In this document: in pieces, positions 17,631 to 27,800 of the stretch
Position numbering within the stretch: the first letter of the stretch is position 1
Layout of the letters: each line of letters begins with the position of its first letter
Source of the DNA: an uncultured Clostridia bacterium
GTDB taxonomy: Bacteria > Bacillota > Clostridia > Oscillospirales > Ruminococcaceae
Assembly: GCA_947631455.1 (NCBI GenBank)
Contig: CANRLH010000001.1
Span: forward strand, 248,001 to 312,000
DNA: 64,000 nucleotides
Direction: 5' to 3'
The notes under the pieces: model-generated
The model's input: the letters and a program-made list of their open reading frames with translations, nothing else
The model's database searches: none
Told to the model about the DNA's origin: nothing
Made by a program: the position numbers and the translations under genes

Positions 17631-19136
17631 ATGGCTATTGATTTTTTATATCCTGAATACGAAATAAAAAGGGATAGGGATAAATGTATATGCTGCCGTG
17701 TGTGTGAAAGACAGTGCGCAAACGAGGCTCACTGGTACGACGCGGAGCTTCAGATGATGATGTGCGACAGCGCAAAGTGCGTCAACTGTCACAGATGCGT
17801 TTCGCTTTGCCCGACAAGGGCGCTTAAGATAGTGAAAACCGACCACACCTTCAAGGAAAACGCAAACTGGACAGGCGAGCATATTGCCGAGATATACCGT
17901 CAGGCAGGTACGGGAGGAGTTTTGCTTTCTTCAATGGGAAACCCGAAGAAGTATCCTATTTACTGGGATAAGATGCTTATAAACGCGTCTCAGGTAACAA
18001 ATCCGCCTATTGACCCGCTGAGAGAGCCGATGGAGACAAAGGTGTTTTTAGGAGCAAAACCCGGCAGGGTGGAGTTTAACGCAAAGGGAGAGATAAAGAA
18101 CAATCTTTCCCCACAGCTTAAGCTTGAGGTTCCTATCATGTTTTCGGCGATGAGTTACGGTTCTATAAGCTATAACGCTCACGAGTCTCTGGCAAGGGCC
18201 GCCAAGGAACTGGGAACCTTTTACAACACCGGTGAGGGCGGACTTCACGAGGACTTTTACAAGTACGGTGAAAATACGATAGTTCAGGTGGCATCAGGAA
18301 GATTCGGTGTACATAAGGATTATCTTAATGCAGGCGCTGCCATTGAGATAAAAATGGGACAAGGTGCAAAGCCCGGAATCGGCGGACATCTTCCGGGAAT
18401 AAAGGTCAGGGAGGACATTTCAAGAACCAGAATGATCCCGGAGGGATCTGACGCTATATCGCCTGCGCCGCACCACGATATTTATTCTATTGAGGATCTG
18501 AGGCAGCTTGTTTATTCGCTCAAGGAAGCTTCAGACTATAAAAAGCCGGTGATCGTAAAGATAGCAGCAGTACATAACGTAGCAGCAATAGCTTCAGGTA
18601 TAGCAAGAGGCGGAGCTGACATCATCGCGATAGACGGCTATCGCGGAGGTACGGGAGCAGCGCCGACAAGAATACGAGATAATGTTGGAATTCCGATAGA
18701 GCTTGCCTTGGCGGCGGTTGACCAGCGCTTAAGAGAAGAGGGAATAAGAAATAACGTATCTATCGTTGTCGGAGGTTCCATTCGATCCTCAGCAGACGTC
18801 GTTAAGGCGATAGCGCTTGGCGCGGACGCGGTATATATAGCAACAAGTGCGCTTATGGCTCTTGGCTGTCACCTTTGCAGAAGCTGTCAGAAGGGCAACT
18901 GCAACTGGGGAATCGCCACACAGCGGCCGGAGCTTGTAAGGCGGCTCAACCCGGATATCGGATATAAGAGATTAGTAAATCTTGTTACCGCATGGAATCA
19001 CGAGATAAAAGAAATAATGGGCGGCATGGGAATCAACTCAATTGAATCGCTCAGAGGCAACCGCCTTATGCTAAGAGGTATCGGACTTACCGAAAAAGAA
19101 CTGTCGATACTGGGAATCAAGCACGCAGGCGAATAA
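17631..19136 (+). CDS. Glutamate synthase, FMN/ferredoxin central subunit
   Basis: A 501-residue synthase subunit (archaeal-type GltB2) that reduces 2-oxoglutarate plus ammonia to glutamate. The N-terminus holds two ferredoxin-type cluster motifs (CICCRVCERQC and CVNCHRCVSLCP, residues about 17-65). The FMN-binding TIM barrel follows with GQGAKPGIGGHLPG, the VKIAAVHNVAA strand, and DGYRGGTGAAPTRIRD. CHLCRSCQKGNC near residue 420 is the 3Fe-4S site. It differs from the long proteobacterial GltB in being a separate chain with its own ferredoxin domain. The gap to the previous gene is 15 bases. Confidence 0.92.
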   Translation: MAIDFLYPEYEIKRDRDKCICCRVCERQCANEAHWYDAELQMMMCDSAKCVNCHRCVSLCPTRALKIVKTDHTFKENANWTGEHIAEIYRQAGTGGVLLSSMGNPKKYPIYWDKMLINASQVTNPPIDPLREPMETKVFLGAKPGRVEFNAKGEIKNNLSPQLKLEVPIMFSAMSYGSISYNAHESLARAAKELGTFYNTGEGGLHEDFYKYGENTIVQVASGRFGVHKDYLNAGAAIEIKMGQGAKPGIGGHLPGIKVREDISRTRMIPEGSDAISPAPHHDIYSIEDLRQLVYSLKEASDYKKPVIVKIAAVHNVAAIASGIARGGADIIAIDGYRGGTGAAPTRIRDNVGIPIELALAAVDQRLREEGIRNNVSIVVGGSIRSSADVVKAIALGADAVYIATSALMALGCHLCRSCQKGNCNWGIATQRPELVRRLNPDIGYKRLVNLVTAWNHEIKEIMGGMGINSIESLRGNRLMLRGIGLTEKELSILGIKHAGE

Positions 19137-19156
19137 TTCAAGGGAGGGGAAGGCTT

Positions 19157-19588
19157 ATGAAGCGTATTTATGTAAATGAAAAATGGTGCCTTGGGTGCCA
19201 CCTTTGCGAATATTACTGCGCCTTTGCAAATTCCGGAAAGGACAGCATGGTAAAGGCACTCAAGAATGTCACTATAAATCCGAGGATAAGGATAGAAGAA
19301 AGAGGCGGGATCTCATTTGCGGTTTCCTGCCGCCACTGTGAAGAGCCTTTATGCACAAAAAGCTGTATTACAGGAGCTTTAACTGTAAACGACGGCGTTA
19401 TACAGATCGACAAGGACAAGTGTGTGGGCTGTTATACCTGTATCCTTACCTGTCCGTACGGAGCTATCGTGCCGTCTGAAACAGGTGCTATTCAAAAGTG
19501 CGAGCTTTGCATGAACAACTCCGCCGGAAAGCCCGCCTGTGTTGCCGGATGTCCTAATAAGGCGATAGTTTTTGAGGAAAAAGAATAA
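19157..19588 (+). CDS. Four-cluster ferredoxin-like electron transfer protein
   Basis: A 143-residue protein with four cysteine groups: CLGCHLCEYYC, CRHCEEPLCTKSC, CVGCYTCILTCPYG and CELCMNN...CVAGCP. This is the pattern of the HycB/DMSO-reductase beta-subunit family, which carries several 4Fe-4S clusters. Placed between the synthase core and a flavin oxidoreductase, it most likely wires electrons from NAD(P)H or ferredoxin to the FMN subunit (inference from context). GGGAGGGGAAGG precedes the ATG. Confidence 0.88.
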   Translation: MKRIYVNEKWCLGCHLCEYYCAFANSGKDSMVKALKNVTINPRIRIEERGGISFAVSCRHCEEPLCTKSCITGALTVNDGVIQIDKDKCVGCYTCILTCPYGAIVPSETGAIQKCELCMNNSAGKPACVAGCPNKAIVFEEKE

Positions 19589-19602
19589 GGGGGCGAAAGA
19601 GT

Positions 19603-20829
19603 ATGTCAAAATACGTTATCATAGGAAACTCGGCTGCGGCTATAGGCTGTGTTGAGGGAATAAGACAGGTGGATCAAAAGGGAGAGATAACTCTTATAGC
19701 GTCAGAACCGCACCACACATATTCAAGACCGCTTATTTCTTATCTTTTGTACGGAAAGACCGATGAGCAGAAAATGAAGTATCGCCCAAACGACTTTTAT
19801 AAGAAAAACAAGGTTATAAAAAGGCTTGGCGAAACCGTAACTGAAATAGACAAAAAAGAAAAGACGGTAACTCTTAAAAACGGAGAAAAAATACCGTATG
19901 AAAAGCTTTTGGTAGCTACCGGCTCTAATCCGTTTGTTCCTCATATGGAGGGATTGGAAAGCGTAAAAAACAGATTCAGCTTTATGACTCTTGACGATGC
20001 AAAGGCACTTGATAAGGCGCTTAAAAAGGATACCAGAGCACTGGTTGTCGGAGCGGGACTTATCGGACTTAAATGCGTAGAGGGAATTTTGGACAAAGTA
20101 GCAACAGTCAATGTAGTTGACCTTGCAGACAGGATCTTACCTTCTATTCTCGATGAAACGGGCTCGGGCCTTGTAAAGAAATTTCTTGAGTCAAAGGGAG
20201 TTGAATTTCATCTCAGGGACAGCGTAGAAAGGTTTGAAAAAAATAAGGCGGTGCTTAAAAGCAAAAAGACCATTGAGTTTGATGTAGTGGTAATTGCTGT
20301 GGGAGTTCGTCCGAATATTTCCCTGGTAAGCGACATAGGCGGAAAATGCCGCAGAGCGATTATTACTAACAACAAGTGCGAAACATCAATAAAGGATATC
20401 TACGCTGCGGGCGACTGTACAGAGTCGGCAGACTGTGCAACGGGAGATATGAAGGTTATGGCGCTTTTGCCGAATGCTTATATGCAGGGAGAAACCGCTG
20501 GAATAAATATGGCGGGCGGCACAAAGCTTTACGAAAATGCCATTCCGATGAACGCGATCGGATTTTTCGGATATCATATGATAACAGCTGGAGACTATAT
20601 CGGTCAGACCTATGAAACGCTTGAGGGAGAAAACTATAAAAAGCTGTTTTATAAGGACAACCGTCTTATGGGCTATATAATGATAGGCGATGTTATGAGA
20701 GCCGGGATTTATACAAGCCTTATAAAAAACAAGACCGATCTTGCGACTATCGACTTTGAGCTTATAAAAGAAAAGCCACAGCTTATGGCTTTTTCAAAGA
20801 AGAAAAGAAGCGAGTTTCTGGCGAAATAA
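19603..20829 (+). CDS. FAD-dependent pyridine nucleotide oxidoreductase of the glutamate synthase operon
   Basis: A 408-residue two-dinucleotide-binding-domain flavoprotein like NADH:rubredoxin or ferredoxin reductases. Motifs are the N-terminal FAD fingerprint VIIGNSAAAIGCVEGI, the ATG motif KLLVATGSNPF, the NAD(P) fold VVGAGLIGLKCVE near residue 145, and the second FAD motif IYAAGDCTE. It probably supplies electrons to the split synthase through the ferredoxin encoded just upstream, taking the role of the GltD subunit though it is not a close GltD homologue. Inferred from gene order. Confidence 0.87.
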   Translation: MSKYVIIGNSAAAIGCVEGIRQVDQKGEITLIASEPHHTYSRPLISYLLYGKTDEQKMKYRPNDFYKKNKVIKRLGETVTEIDKKEKTVTLKNGEKIPYEKLLVATGSNPFVPHMEGLESVKNRFSFMTLDDAKALDKALKKDTRALVVGAGLIGLKCVEGILDKVATVNVVDLADRILPSILDETGSGLVKKFLESKGVEFHLRDSVERFEKNKAVLKSKKTIEFDVVVIAVGVRPNISLVSDIGGKCRRAIITNNKCETSIKDIYAAGDCTESADCATGDMKVMALLPNAYMQGETAGINMAGGTKLYENAIPMNAIGFFGYHMITAGDYIGQTYETLEGENYKKLFYKDNRLMGYIMIGDVMRAGIYTSLIKNKTDLATIDFELIKEKPQLMAFSKKKRSEFLAK

Positions 20830-20844
20830 GGAGATGGGGAAAAT

Positions 20845-21567
20845 ATGAAGATAACAGCGGGAGAAATGCACTTTCAATTGCTTAACAAAAAGATAAAGGC
20901 TTGCAAAAAGGAGCCGGTGACGATAGACAATTGCCTTGGCCAGAGATATATCGCCGCAGGAAGAAATGGCACGGATGTAACAATAAACGGCACACCGGGA
21001 AATGCGCTCGGAGCTTATCTTGACGGCTGCAACATAACCGTAAACGGCAACGCTCAGGACGCGACGGGAGATACGATGAACGACGGTGTAATAACGATTT
21101 ACGGTTCTTCCGGAGACGCCACGGGATACGCAATGAGAGGCGGAACTATTTATGTTCGTGACAGCGCCGGATACCGCGCGGGGATACATATGAAAAGCTA
21201 TATGGATAAAGTTCCTGCGCTTATTATTGGCGGAAAGGCGGGAAGCTTTCTTGGCGAATATCAGGCGGGCGGATATATAGTCGTTTTAGGGCTTGGTTAC
21301 GAAGGCGAAAGCATTGTAGGCAATTTCTGCGGAACCGGAATGCACGGCGGAAGGATATACTTAAGGACGGATAAGCTGCCGCATGACCTTCCGAAGCAGG
21401 TCAAGGCAGAGGAGGCAACTGCCGAGGATTTGGCACAGATAAATAGTTATATTACTACATTTTGCAGAAAATTCAAGGTTAAAAAGCAGGATGTGATGAA
21501 CTCAAAGTTTTATGTTTTGACTCCTGACACAAAAAATCCTTACAAACGGCTTTACACGGCCAACTAA
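20845..21567 (+). CDS. Glutamate synthase GXGXG-domain subunit
   Basis: A 240-residue right-handed beta-helix protein corresponding to the C-terminal GXGXG domain of GltB (archaeal-type GltB3/GlxC), thought to scaffold the glutaminase and synthase domains. The repeated pattern is clear: GNALGAYLDGCNITVNGNAQ, DATGDTMNDGVITIYGSSG, DATGYAMRGGTIYVRDSAG and later GGRIYLR. GGAGATGGGG precedes the start. It completes the three-part split synthase, with the electron-transfer genes inserted between parts two and three. Confidence 0.9.
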   Translation: MKITAGEMHFQLLNKKIKACKKEPVTIDNCLGQRYIAAGRNGTDVTINGTPGNALGAYLDGCNITVNGNAQDATGDTMNDGVITIYGSSGDATGYAMRGGTIYVRDSAGYRAGIHMKSYMDKVPALIIGGKAGSFLGEYQAGGYIVVLGLGYEGESIVGNFCGTGMHGGRIYLRTDKLPHDLPKQVKAEEATAEDLAQINSYITTFCRKFKVKKQDVMNSKFYVLTPDTKNPYKRLYTAN

Positions 21568-21607
21568 ATATGGTAAAATATTATTGACCAGAAATTTTGC
21601 CATCATA

Positions 21608-21657
21608 TGTATCACAAAATACAGGGGATTGGTTTTTTAATCACTCCCCTTATTTTT
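21608..21657 (+). terminator. Terminator between the glt operon and glnA
   Basis: AGGGGATTGGTT (21623-21634) pairs with AATCACTCCCCT (21639-21650) with one mismatch, followed by TATTTTT. It ends 17 bases before the glnA start. A TGTAT/ATACA hairpin with the six-base loop CACAAA (21608-21623) overlaps its first base. It can serve both as operon terminator and as an attenuator for glnA. Confidence 0.78.
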
Positions 21658-21674
21658 AAGTATAGGAGGTTAGT

Positions 21675-22991
21675 ATGATTTACACAGAAACGGATGTGCT
21701 TCAGTACGTTGAGGAAAACGACGTTAAGTTTGTGAAGCTTCAGTTTTCAGATGTTTTCGGCTTTCAGAGGAATATTTCCTTAAACAGCTCAGAACTTGCA
21801 AAAGCGTTTGCTGAGGGCTTTTCTATCGACGCTTCTTATCAGAGGGGGCTTTTGTGCCCGGAGGATGATCTTCTTCTGATGCCCGATGCTTCCACGCTTT
21901 CTATCCTGCCGTGGAGACCTCATCACGGTGGAGTTGCAAGACTCATATGCGACATTAAAAATGCGGACAAGAGCAGGTTTGCCGCCTGTTCGAGGGATAT
22001 TTTGAAAAAAGCGGTAGATTACGCTTCAAAGAAAGGGATCACCTTTGAGTTCCAGACCTCCTGCGAATTCTATCTGTTTAAGTGCGACGATGAGGGGAAC
22101 CCGACGAAAATCCCTCATGACAATGCCGGATATATGGACGCTGCGCCCCGTGACAGAGGGGAAAACATACGCCGTGAAATATGTCTTGCATTAGAGCAGA
22201 TGGATTTTTCTCCTGACTCCTCGCGGCATGAGGGCGGTCCCGGACACAATGAGATCGACTTTCAGTTTGCGCCGCCATTAAAAGCGGCGGACAACTTTAT
22301 AACCTTTAAGTCGGTTGTAAAAAACATCTCAGACAGAAACGGCCTGTATGCTACTTTTATGCCAAAGCCGTTTGACGACAAGCAGGGCAGCGGGCTTCAC
22401 ATAAGCATAAAGGCTTATAAGGACCGCAGTAATATTTTTAAAAGCTTTGCGCCTGAGAAAAACCGTTTGCAGGCAAATATTATCGCCGGAATTCTCAACA
22501 GAATAAAGGATATGACTGTTTTTGCAAACCCGACCGTAAACAGCTATAAGCGTTTCGGAGCGTTCAAAGTTCCGAAGTATATTTCTTGGAGCACAAAAAA
22601 TCTGGCACAGCTTATACGTGTTCCGGTATCGGCAGACGGGTCTGCAAAAATAATTCTTCGTTCTCCTGACTGCGCTTGCAACCCATACATTGTGCTCGCA
22701 CTTATCATTTATGCGTGTGTGGAAGGAATTGAAAATGACGAGGAGCTTATGGGCCCTGTAAATGTGGATGTTCAGAAGTCCTCAAAACAAAGCTTAGTTG
22801 AGTTTGACGAATTTCCTGAAAATCTGACTCAGGCGGGAAAGCTTGCGGCTGAAAGCAGCTTTATAGGCAGATATCTTGACAAAAGGGTCATCGACGCTTA
22901 CGTCGATATAGGTGCTGAGCAACAGGAAAAATATGATGAGGCTGAGGATAAGGAGCTTTTTGAAACGGAGAATTATTTTTATAAGCTTTGA
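21675..22991 (+). CDS. glnA: Glutamine synthetase type I family protein
   Basis: A 438-residue GSI-class protein. The N-terminal beta-grasp domain and the catalytic domain are both visible: DASYQRGLLCPEDDLLLMPD (GS usually has FDGSSI), the E-containing FEFQTSCEFYLF strand, RHEGGPGHNEIDFQF, GSGLHISIKAYKD and the ATP/Arg segment LRSPDCACNPYIVLAL. The active-site outline is kept, so it may be active, though divergence suggests a minor or sensory role. Its position after the glt operon and directly before an ANTAR regulator is a clue that it could report glutamine status (inference). AGGAGG precedes the ATG. Confidence 0.88.
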   Translation: MIYTETDVLQYVEENDVKFVKLQFSDVFGFQRNISLNSSELAKAFAEGFSIDASYQRGLLCPEDDLLLMPDASTLSILPWRPHHGGVARLICDIKNADKSRFAACSRDILKKAVDYASKKGITFEFQTSCEFYLFKCDDEGNPTKIPHDNAGYMDAAPRDRGENIRREICLALEQMDFSPDSSRHEGGPGHNEIDFQFAPPLKAADNFITFKSVVKNISDRNGLYATFMPKPFDDKQGSGLHISIKAYKDRSNIFKSFAPEKNRLQANIIAGILNRIKDMTVFANPTVNSYKRFGAFKVPKYISWSTKNLAQLIRVPVSADGSAKIILRSPDCACNPYIVLALIIYACVEGIENDEELMGPVNVDVQKSSKQSLVEFDEFPENLTQAGKLAAESSFIGRYLDKRVIDAYVDIGAEQQEKYDEAEDKELFETENYFYKL

Positions 22992-23097
22992 TTTTACCCG
23001 GATTGTATTATTTTGGCGTAAAGCATAAGTAAGGTCGCTTGGTGAAAGCGTATGACCAAGGAATAAATAAAAAATTTAGATCGGGAGGTGGTGCGAA

Positions 23098-23667
23098 TTG
23101 GAGAGCGTATTGATCGTATCCAGCAATGAAAAAGCGGCGGATTCTTTGATTCCTATGCTGAGAGAACTTGGACATGTAAGCGTGTCGATGGCAAAGAGCG
23201 GCGCAGATGCAAAGCGTGCTCTTGCAAAAAATGAATACGATCTTGTTCTTATAAACGCACCGCTTACCGATGAGTTCGGTTTTGAGCTTGCAGAAATTGT
23301 CACAAGGGATTGTGTTTCAAGCTGCCTTATGATCGTAAAGGCGGATAACTTTGACGATGTAAGCGCAAAGCTTGAGTCGATAGGCGCGCTCAGTGTTTCA
23401 AAGCCCGTAAACAGGTTGCTTTTCGCGCAGTCGCTAAGATGCATAAGCGCCACAAGGAACAGGCTTTTAGGACTTAAACAGGAAAATAACAAGCTTCAGA
23501 AAAAAATAGAAGAAATGAGAGTTATCAACAGAGCAAAGTTTGCGCTGATGCAGTATTTAAGTTACAGCGAAGCACAGGCACACAGGTATATCGAGAAGCA
23601 GGCGATGGATAAAAGAGTAACAAAATATCAGATCGCAGTGCAAATTATAAAAACTTACGAAAATTAA
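23098..23667 (+). CDS. ANTAR-domain RNA-binding antiterminator with degenerate receiver
   Basis: A 189-residue response-regulator-like protein. Residues 1-120 look like a receiver, but the acidic pair is missing (VSSNE after the first strand) and the phosphorylatable Asp is Asn53 (DLVLINAPL). The Lys of KPV is kept. A coiled-coil linker follows, then an ANTAR domain (about 130-186) with the family pattern INRAKFALMQYLSYSEAQAH...AM. ANTAR proteins bind paired hexaloop hairpins and prevent termination (known for EutV, NasR, AmiR). The start is TTG at 23098 with GGGAGG nine bases upstream. It follows glnA by 106 bases. Confidence 0.9.
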   Translation: MESVLIVSSNEKAADSLIPMLRELGHVSVSMAKSGADAKRALAKNEYDLVLINAPLTDEFGFELAEIVTRDCVSSCLMIVKADNFDDVSAKLESIGALSVSKPVNRLLFAQSLRCISATRNRLLGLKQENNKLQKKIEEMRVINRAKFALMQYLSYSEAQAHRYIEKQAMDKRVTKYQIAVQIIKTYEN

Positions 23668-23678
23668 CAGATTTTTTA

Positions 23679-23707
23679 CAGACAAACTGAAAAATATGTT
23701 GTATAAT
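23679..23707 (+). promoter_or_regulatory. Promoter of the carA operon
   Basis: CAGACA (23679-23684), 17 bases, TATAAT (23702-23707). Confidence 0.6.
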
Positions 23708-23762
23708 AAATAAGATAACATTAAAGCTTTATGATTTTGATTTAAGGAAAGGGGATTTTCTC

Positions 23763-24839
23763 GTGCAGAAAGCGTACTTGATACTTGAAAACGGGACTAT
23801 TTTCGAGGGAAAAAGCTTTGGAAAAACCGGTGAGACTGTTGGAGAAATTGTTTTCACAACGGCTATGACAGGATATTTAGAGACTTTGACAGACCCAAGC
23901 TATTACGGGCAGATCGTTGTTCAGACATTTCCTCTTATCGGCAATTACGGAGTTATTCCTTCCGATTTTGAAAGTGCCCGTCCGTATGTTAAAGGATATA
24001 TTGTCAGAGATTGGTGTCAGGAGCCTTCAAACTTTCGTTGTGAGGGAGATCTTGACACTTTTTTAAAGCAGTCGGGAATTGTCGGACTATACGGAATAGA
24101 CACACGGGCGCTCACGAAGATCGTACGTGAATCAGGTGTTATGAACGGAAAAATAGTTATGGAGGGTACTACTGATTTCGGTATGACCGAACTTAAGAGT
24201 TACAGGATAATAAATGCCGTTGAAAACACCACCTGCAAGGAGGAAACGGTCATGCCTGCGGTAGGGGATACAAAGCGCAAAGTTTGCCTTATGGATTACG
24301 GCGCAAAGGCGAACATCTGCCGTGAGCTTCAGAAAAGAGGGTGCGAGGTAACGGTGCTTCCGGCTTCTACTCCTGCAAGCAGAGTAAAAGAGCTTTCTCC
24401 GGATGGCATAATGCTTTCAAACGGACCGGGAGACCCTGCTGAAAACACCGATATAATAAACGAGCTTAAGGAAATGCTAAAGCTTAACATTCCCACCTTT
24501 GGAATTTGTCTCGGACATCAGCTTATGGCGCTTTCCCAGGGGGCGAGGACCGAAAAGCTAAAGTACGGCCACAGGGGAGCAAATCAACCGGCATCATATA
24601 AGGATACGGGCAGGGTTTATATTACCAGCCAGAATCACGGATATGCAGTAGTATCCGATACACTTCCGGAAGGTGCCTGCGAAAGCTTCTTTAACGCAAA
24701 CGACGGAACCTGCGAGGGTGTAGAATATGAATATATGCCGGCATTTTCAGTTCAGTTTCACCCCGAGGCTTGCGGAGGACCGCTTGATACGGGATTTCTG
24801 TTCGATAAATTCATGGAAATGATAGACGCTAATAAATAA
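23763..24839 (+). CDS. carA: Carbamoyl-phosphate synthase small (glutaminase) subunit
   Basis: Hydrolyses glutamine and passes ammonia to CarB for carbamoyl phosphate, the precursor of pyrimidines and arginine. The 358 residues show the CarA-specific N-terminal domain (GTIFEGKSFG..GETVGEIVFTTAMTGY) and a class I amidotransferase domain with the nucleophile in FGICLGHQLMALSQG and the His-Glu pair in FHPEACGGP. The start is GTG at 23763 after AAGGAAAGGGG. The large subunit gene begins 37 bases after the stop. Confidence 0.96.
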   Translation: MQKAYLILENGTIFEGKSFGKTGETVGEIVFTTAMTGYLETLTDPSYYGQIVVQTFPLIGNYGVIPSDFESARPYVKGYIVRDWCQEPSNFRCEGDLDTFLKQSGIVGLYGIDTRALTKIVRESGVMNGKIVMEGTTDFGMTELKSYRIINAVENTTCKEETVMPAVGDTKRKVCLMDYGAKANICRELQKRGCEVTVLPASTPASRVKELSPDGIMLSNGPGDPAENTDIINELKEMLKLNIPTFGICLGHQLMALSQGARTEKLKYGHRGANQPASYKDTGRVYITSQNHGYAVVSDTLPEGACESFFNANDGTCEGVEYEYMPAFSVQFHPEACGGPLDTGFLFDKFMEMIDANK

Positions 24840-24876
24840 TCCTTAAAGGAAATTTTTATCAGAAAGGAAATGGATT

Positions 24877-27800
24877 ATGCCTTTAAATAAAGACCTGAAA
24901 AGAGTGCTTGTGATCGGTTCCGGACCGATAGTTATAGGACAGGCGGCGGAGTTCGATTATGCGGGAACTCAGGCTTGCCGCGCACTCAAGGAAGAGGGGC
25001 TTGAGGTAATACTTATAAACTCAAACCCGGCAACTATAATGACGGATAAGGCAATGGCGGATAAGATTTACATAGAACCGCTCACGCTTGAAACGGTAAA
25101 AAGGATCATTAAAAAAGAGCGTCCTGACAGTCTGCTCTCTACGCTGGGAGGTCAAACGGGACTTACCCTGTCTATGGAGCTTGCAAAGGAAGGCTTTCTC
25201 GATGAGTACAACGTCAAGCTTTTAGGAGCAAGACCCGAAACGATAGACAAGGCTGAAGACAGACAGATGTTTAAGGATACCATGGAGTCTATCGGTCAGC
25301 CGTGCATTCCTTCAAAGGTTGTAAACACCGTTGAGGACGCAGTTGAATTTGCGAACGAGGACGGCATAGGCTATCCGCTTATAATACGTCCGGCTTTTAC
25401 GCTTGGCGGAACGGGCGGTGGAATCGTAAACAATGAAACAGAACTGAGAGACATCACAAGAAACGGACTGTATCTTTCTCCAATTACGCAGGTGCTTGTG
25501 GAAAAGTGCATTGCGGGCTGGAAGGAAATAGAGTTTGAGGTGATGAGAGACAGCAAGGGGAATGTTATCACTGTCTGCTCAATGGAGAACTTTGACCCGG
25601 TAGGAGTACATACGGGAGATTCGATAGTTATAGCGCCTACGGTAACACTTGCAGACAAAGAATATCAGATGCTGCGTTCTGCGGCGCTTAAGATAATTGA
25701 CGCTCTTGAGGTAGAGGGAGGCTGCAACTGTCAGTTTGCGCTCAACCCGGACAGCTTTGAGTATGCGGTGATTGAGGTAAACCCGAGAGTTTCCCGTTCT
25801 TCGGCGCTTGCTTCAAAGGCCACCGGATATCCAATAGCAAAGGTTGCGGCAAAGATCGCAATAGGCTATACGCTAGATGAGATAAAAAATGCGGTAACAG
25901 GAAAGACATATGCCTGCTTTGAGCCGGCACTTGACTATGTTGTAGTAAAGCTTCCAAAGTGGCCGTTTGATAAGTTCGTTTACGCAAAGAGAACTCTCGG
26001 AACCCAGATGAAGGCCACGGGAGAGGTCATGGCGATAGGCACTACCTTTGAGCAGGCTATTATGAAGGCGGTAAGAGGAGCAGAGATAGGGCACGACAGC
26101 CTGTTGAGCGAACCGCTTATGGTGCTTTCAGACGAAGAGGTAAAGGAGAGGCTTGGTAACTGCAACGATGAAAGGCTGTTTGTGGTATTTGAAAATCTTC
26201 GCAGAGGAGTTTCGCCTGAGTACATACACGATATAACAAAGATAGATCTCTGGTTTTTAAATAAGCTTTTAAAAATAATAGACGTTGAAATGGAGCTTCG
26301 TGCAGGCGTTTTAACACAAGAACTGTATCTTAAAGCCAAGAAAATAGGTTATCTTGATAAGGTTATCAAAAAGCTTTCCGGCTGTGAGATAGAAAAGCCG
26401 AAAAGCGCATCCTTTAAAATGGTTGACACCTGTGCTGCGGAGTTTGCCGCGCAGACACCTTATTTCTACTCCACCTTTGATGATGAGGACGAGGCAGGCA
26501 AGCATATTAAAGCGTTAGGCTCTGAAAACAAAACGGTTATTGTATTCGGCTCAGGCCCTATAAGAATAGGTCAGGGAATAGAGTTTGACTATGCTTCCGT
26601 TCAGTGCGTCTGGGCGCTTAAGCGTCAGGGCTTTGACGTTGTGATAGTAAACAACAACCCTGAAACAGTTTCGACCGACTTTGATACTGCCGACAGGCTT
26701 TACTTTGAGCCGCTTACCAACGAAGACGTTATGAACATAATAAACGTCGAAAAACCGTACGGAGTGGTTGTTGCATTCGGCGGACAGACGGCAATCAAGC
26801 TTACAAAGCATATGGCGGCAAATGGGGTGAACATTTTAGGAACCCCGCCGGACAGCATAGACGCCGCTGAGGACAGAGAGCGCTTTGACGAGCTTTTGGA
26901 GCTTCACGGCATAAAGCGTCCGCAGGGCTTTACGGTTATGACGACCGAAGAGGCGCTTGAGGTCGCAAACAGATTGCACTATCCTGTATTGATGCGTCCG
27001 TCGTACGTTTTGGGCGGTCAGAATATGATAATCGCCTTTAACGACGATGATATAAAAGAATATATGGCGATAATCCTTGCACAGGAGATAGAAAATCCGA
27101 TACTTATTGACAAATATCTTTCCGGCCCTGAGCTTGAGGTCGATGCCATATGCGACGGTGAGGATATACTCATTCCCGGAATTATGGAGCACGTTGAGAG
27201 AGCGGGAATACATTCGGGTGACTCGATAGCCGTTTATCCCGCATGGAATCTGCCGGACGAAATGGTAGAGAGGATCGTTGAGTGCTCAAAGAATCTGGCG
27301 GTCTCCTTAAAAACAAAGGGACTTGTTAATATCCAGTACCTTATCTATCACGGAGAGCTTTACGTGATAGAGGTAAATCCACGTTCATCAAGAACCATTC
27401 CGTATATATCAAAGGTAACTGGAGTGCCTATGGTAGAGCTTGCAACGCGTGCTATGCTCGGAGAAAAGCTCAAATCAATGGGCTACGGAACCGGACTTTA
27501 TCCGCATTCTCCGTATATGGCGGTAAAGGTTCCTGTGTTCTCGTTTGAAAAGCTTATTGATGTTGACAATCACTTAGGCCCTGAGATGAAGTCGACTGGA
27601 GAGGTTCTGGCGCTCGCAAATACCCTTGAGGAGGCGCTTTACAAGGGACTGATCGCGGCGGGCTACACCCTTGAGAAAAACGGCGGCGTGTTTATAACGG
27701 TAAGAGATTCAGATAAGCCGGAAATTTCAGAGGTCGCAAAGAAGTTTGCCGATCTTGGCTTTAAGATATACGCCACCCGCGGTACAGCAAAAACTCTTGA

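Noticed and set aside
21571-21623. Hexaloop hairpins in the glnA leader as ANTAR sites
   Set aside because: The loops GGTAAA and CACAAA lack A1 and G4, and the stems are AT-rich; I do not count them as ANTAR targets.
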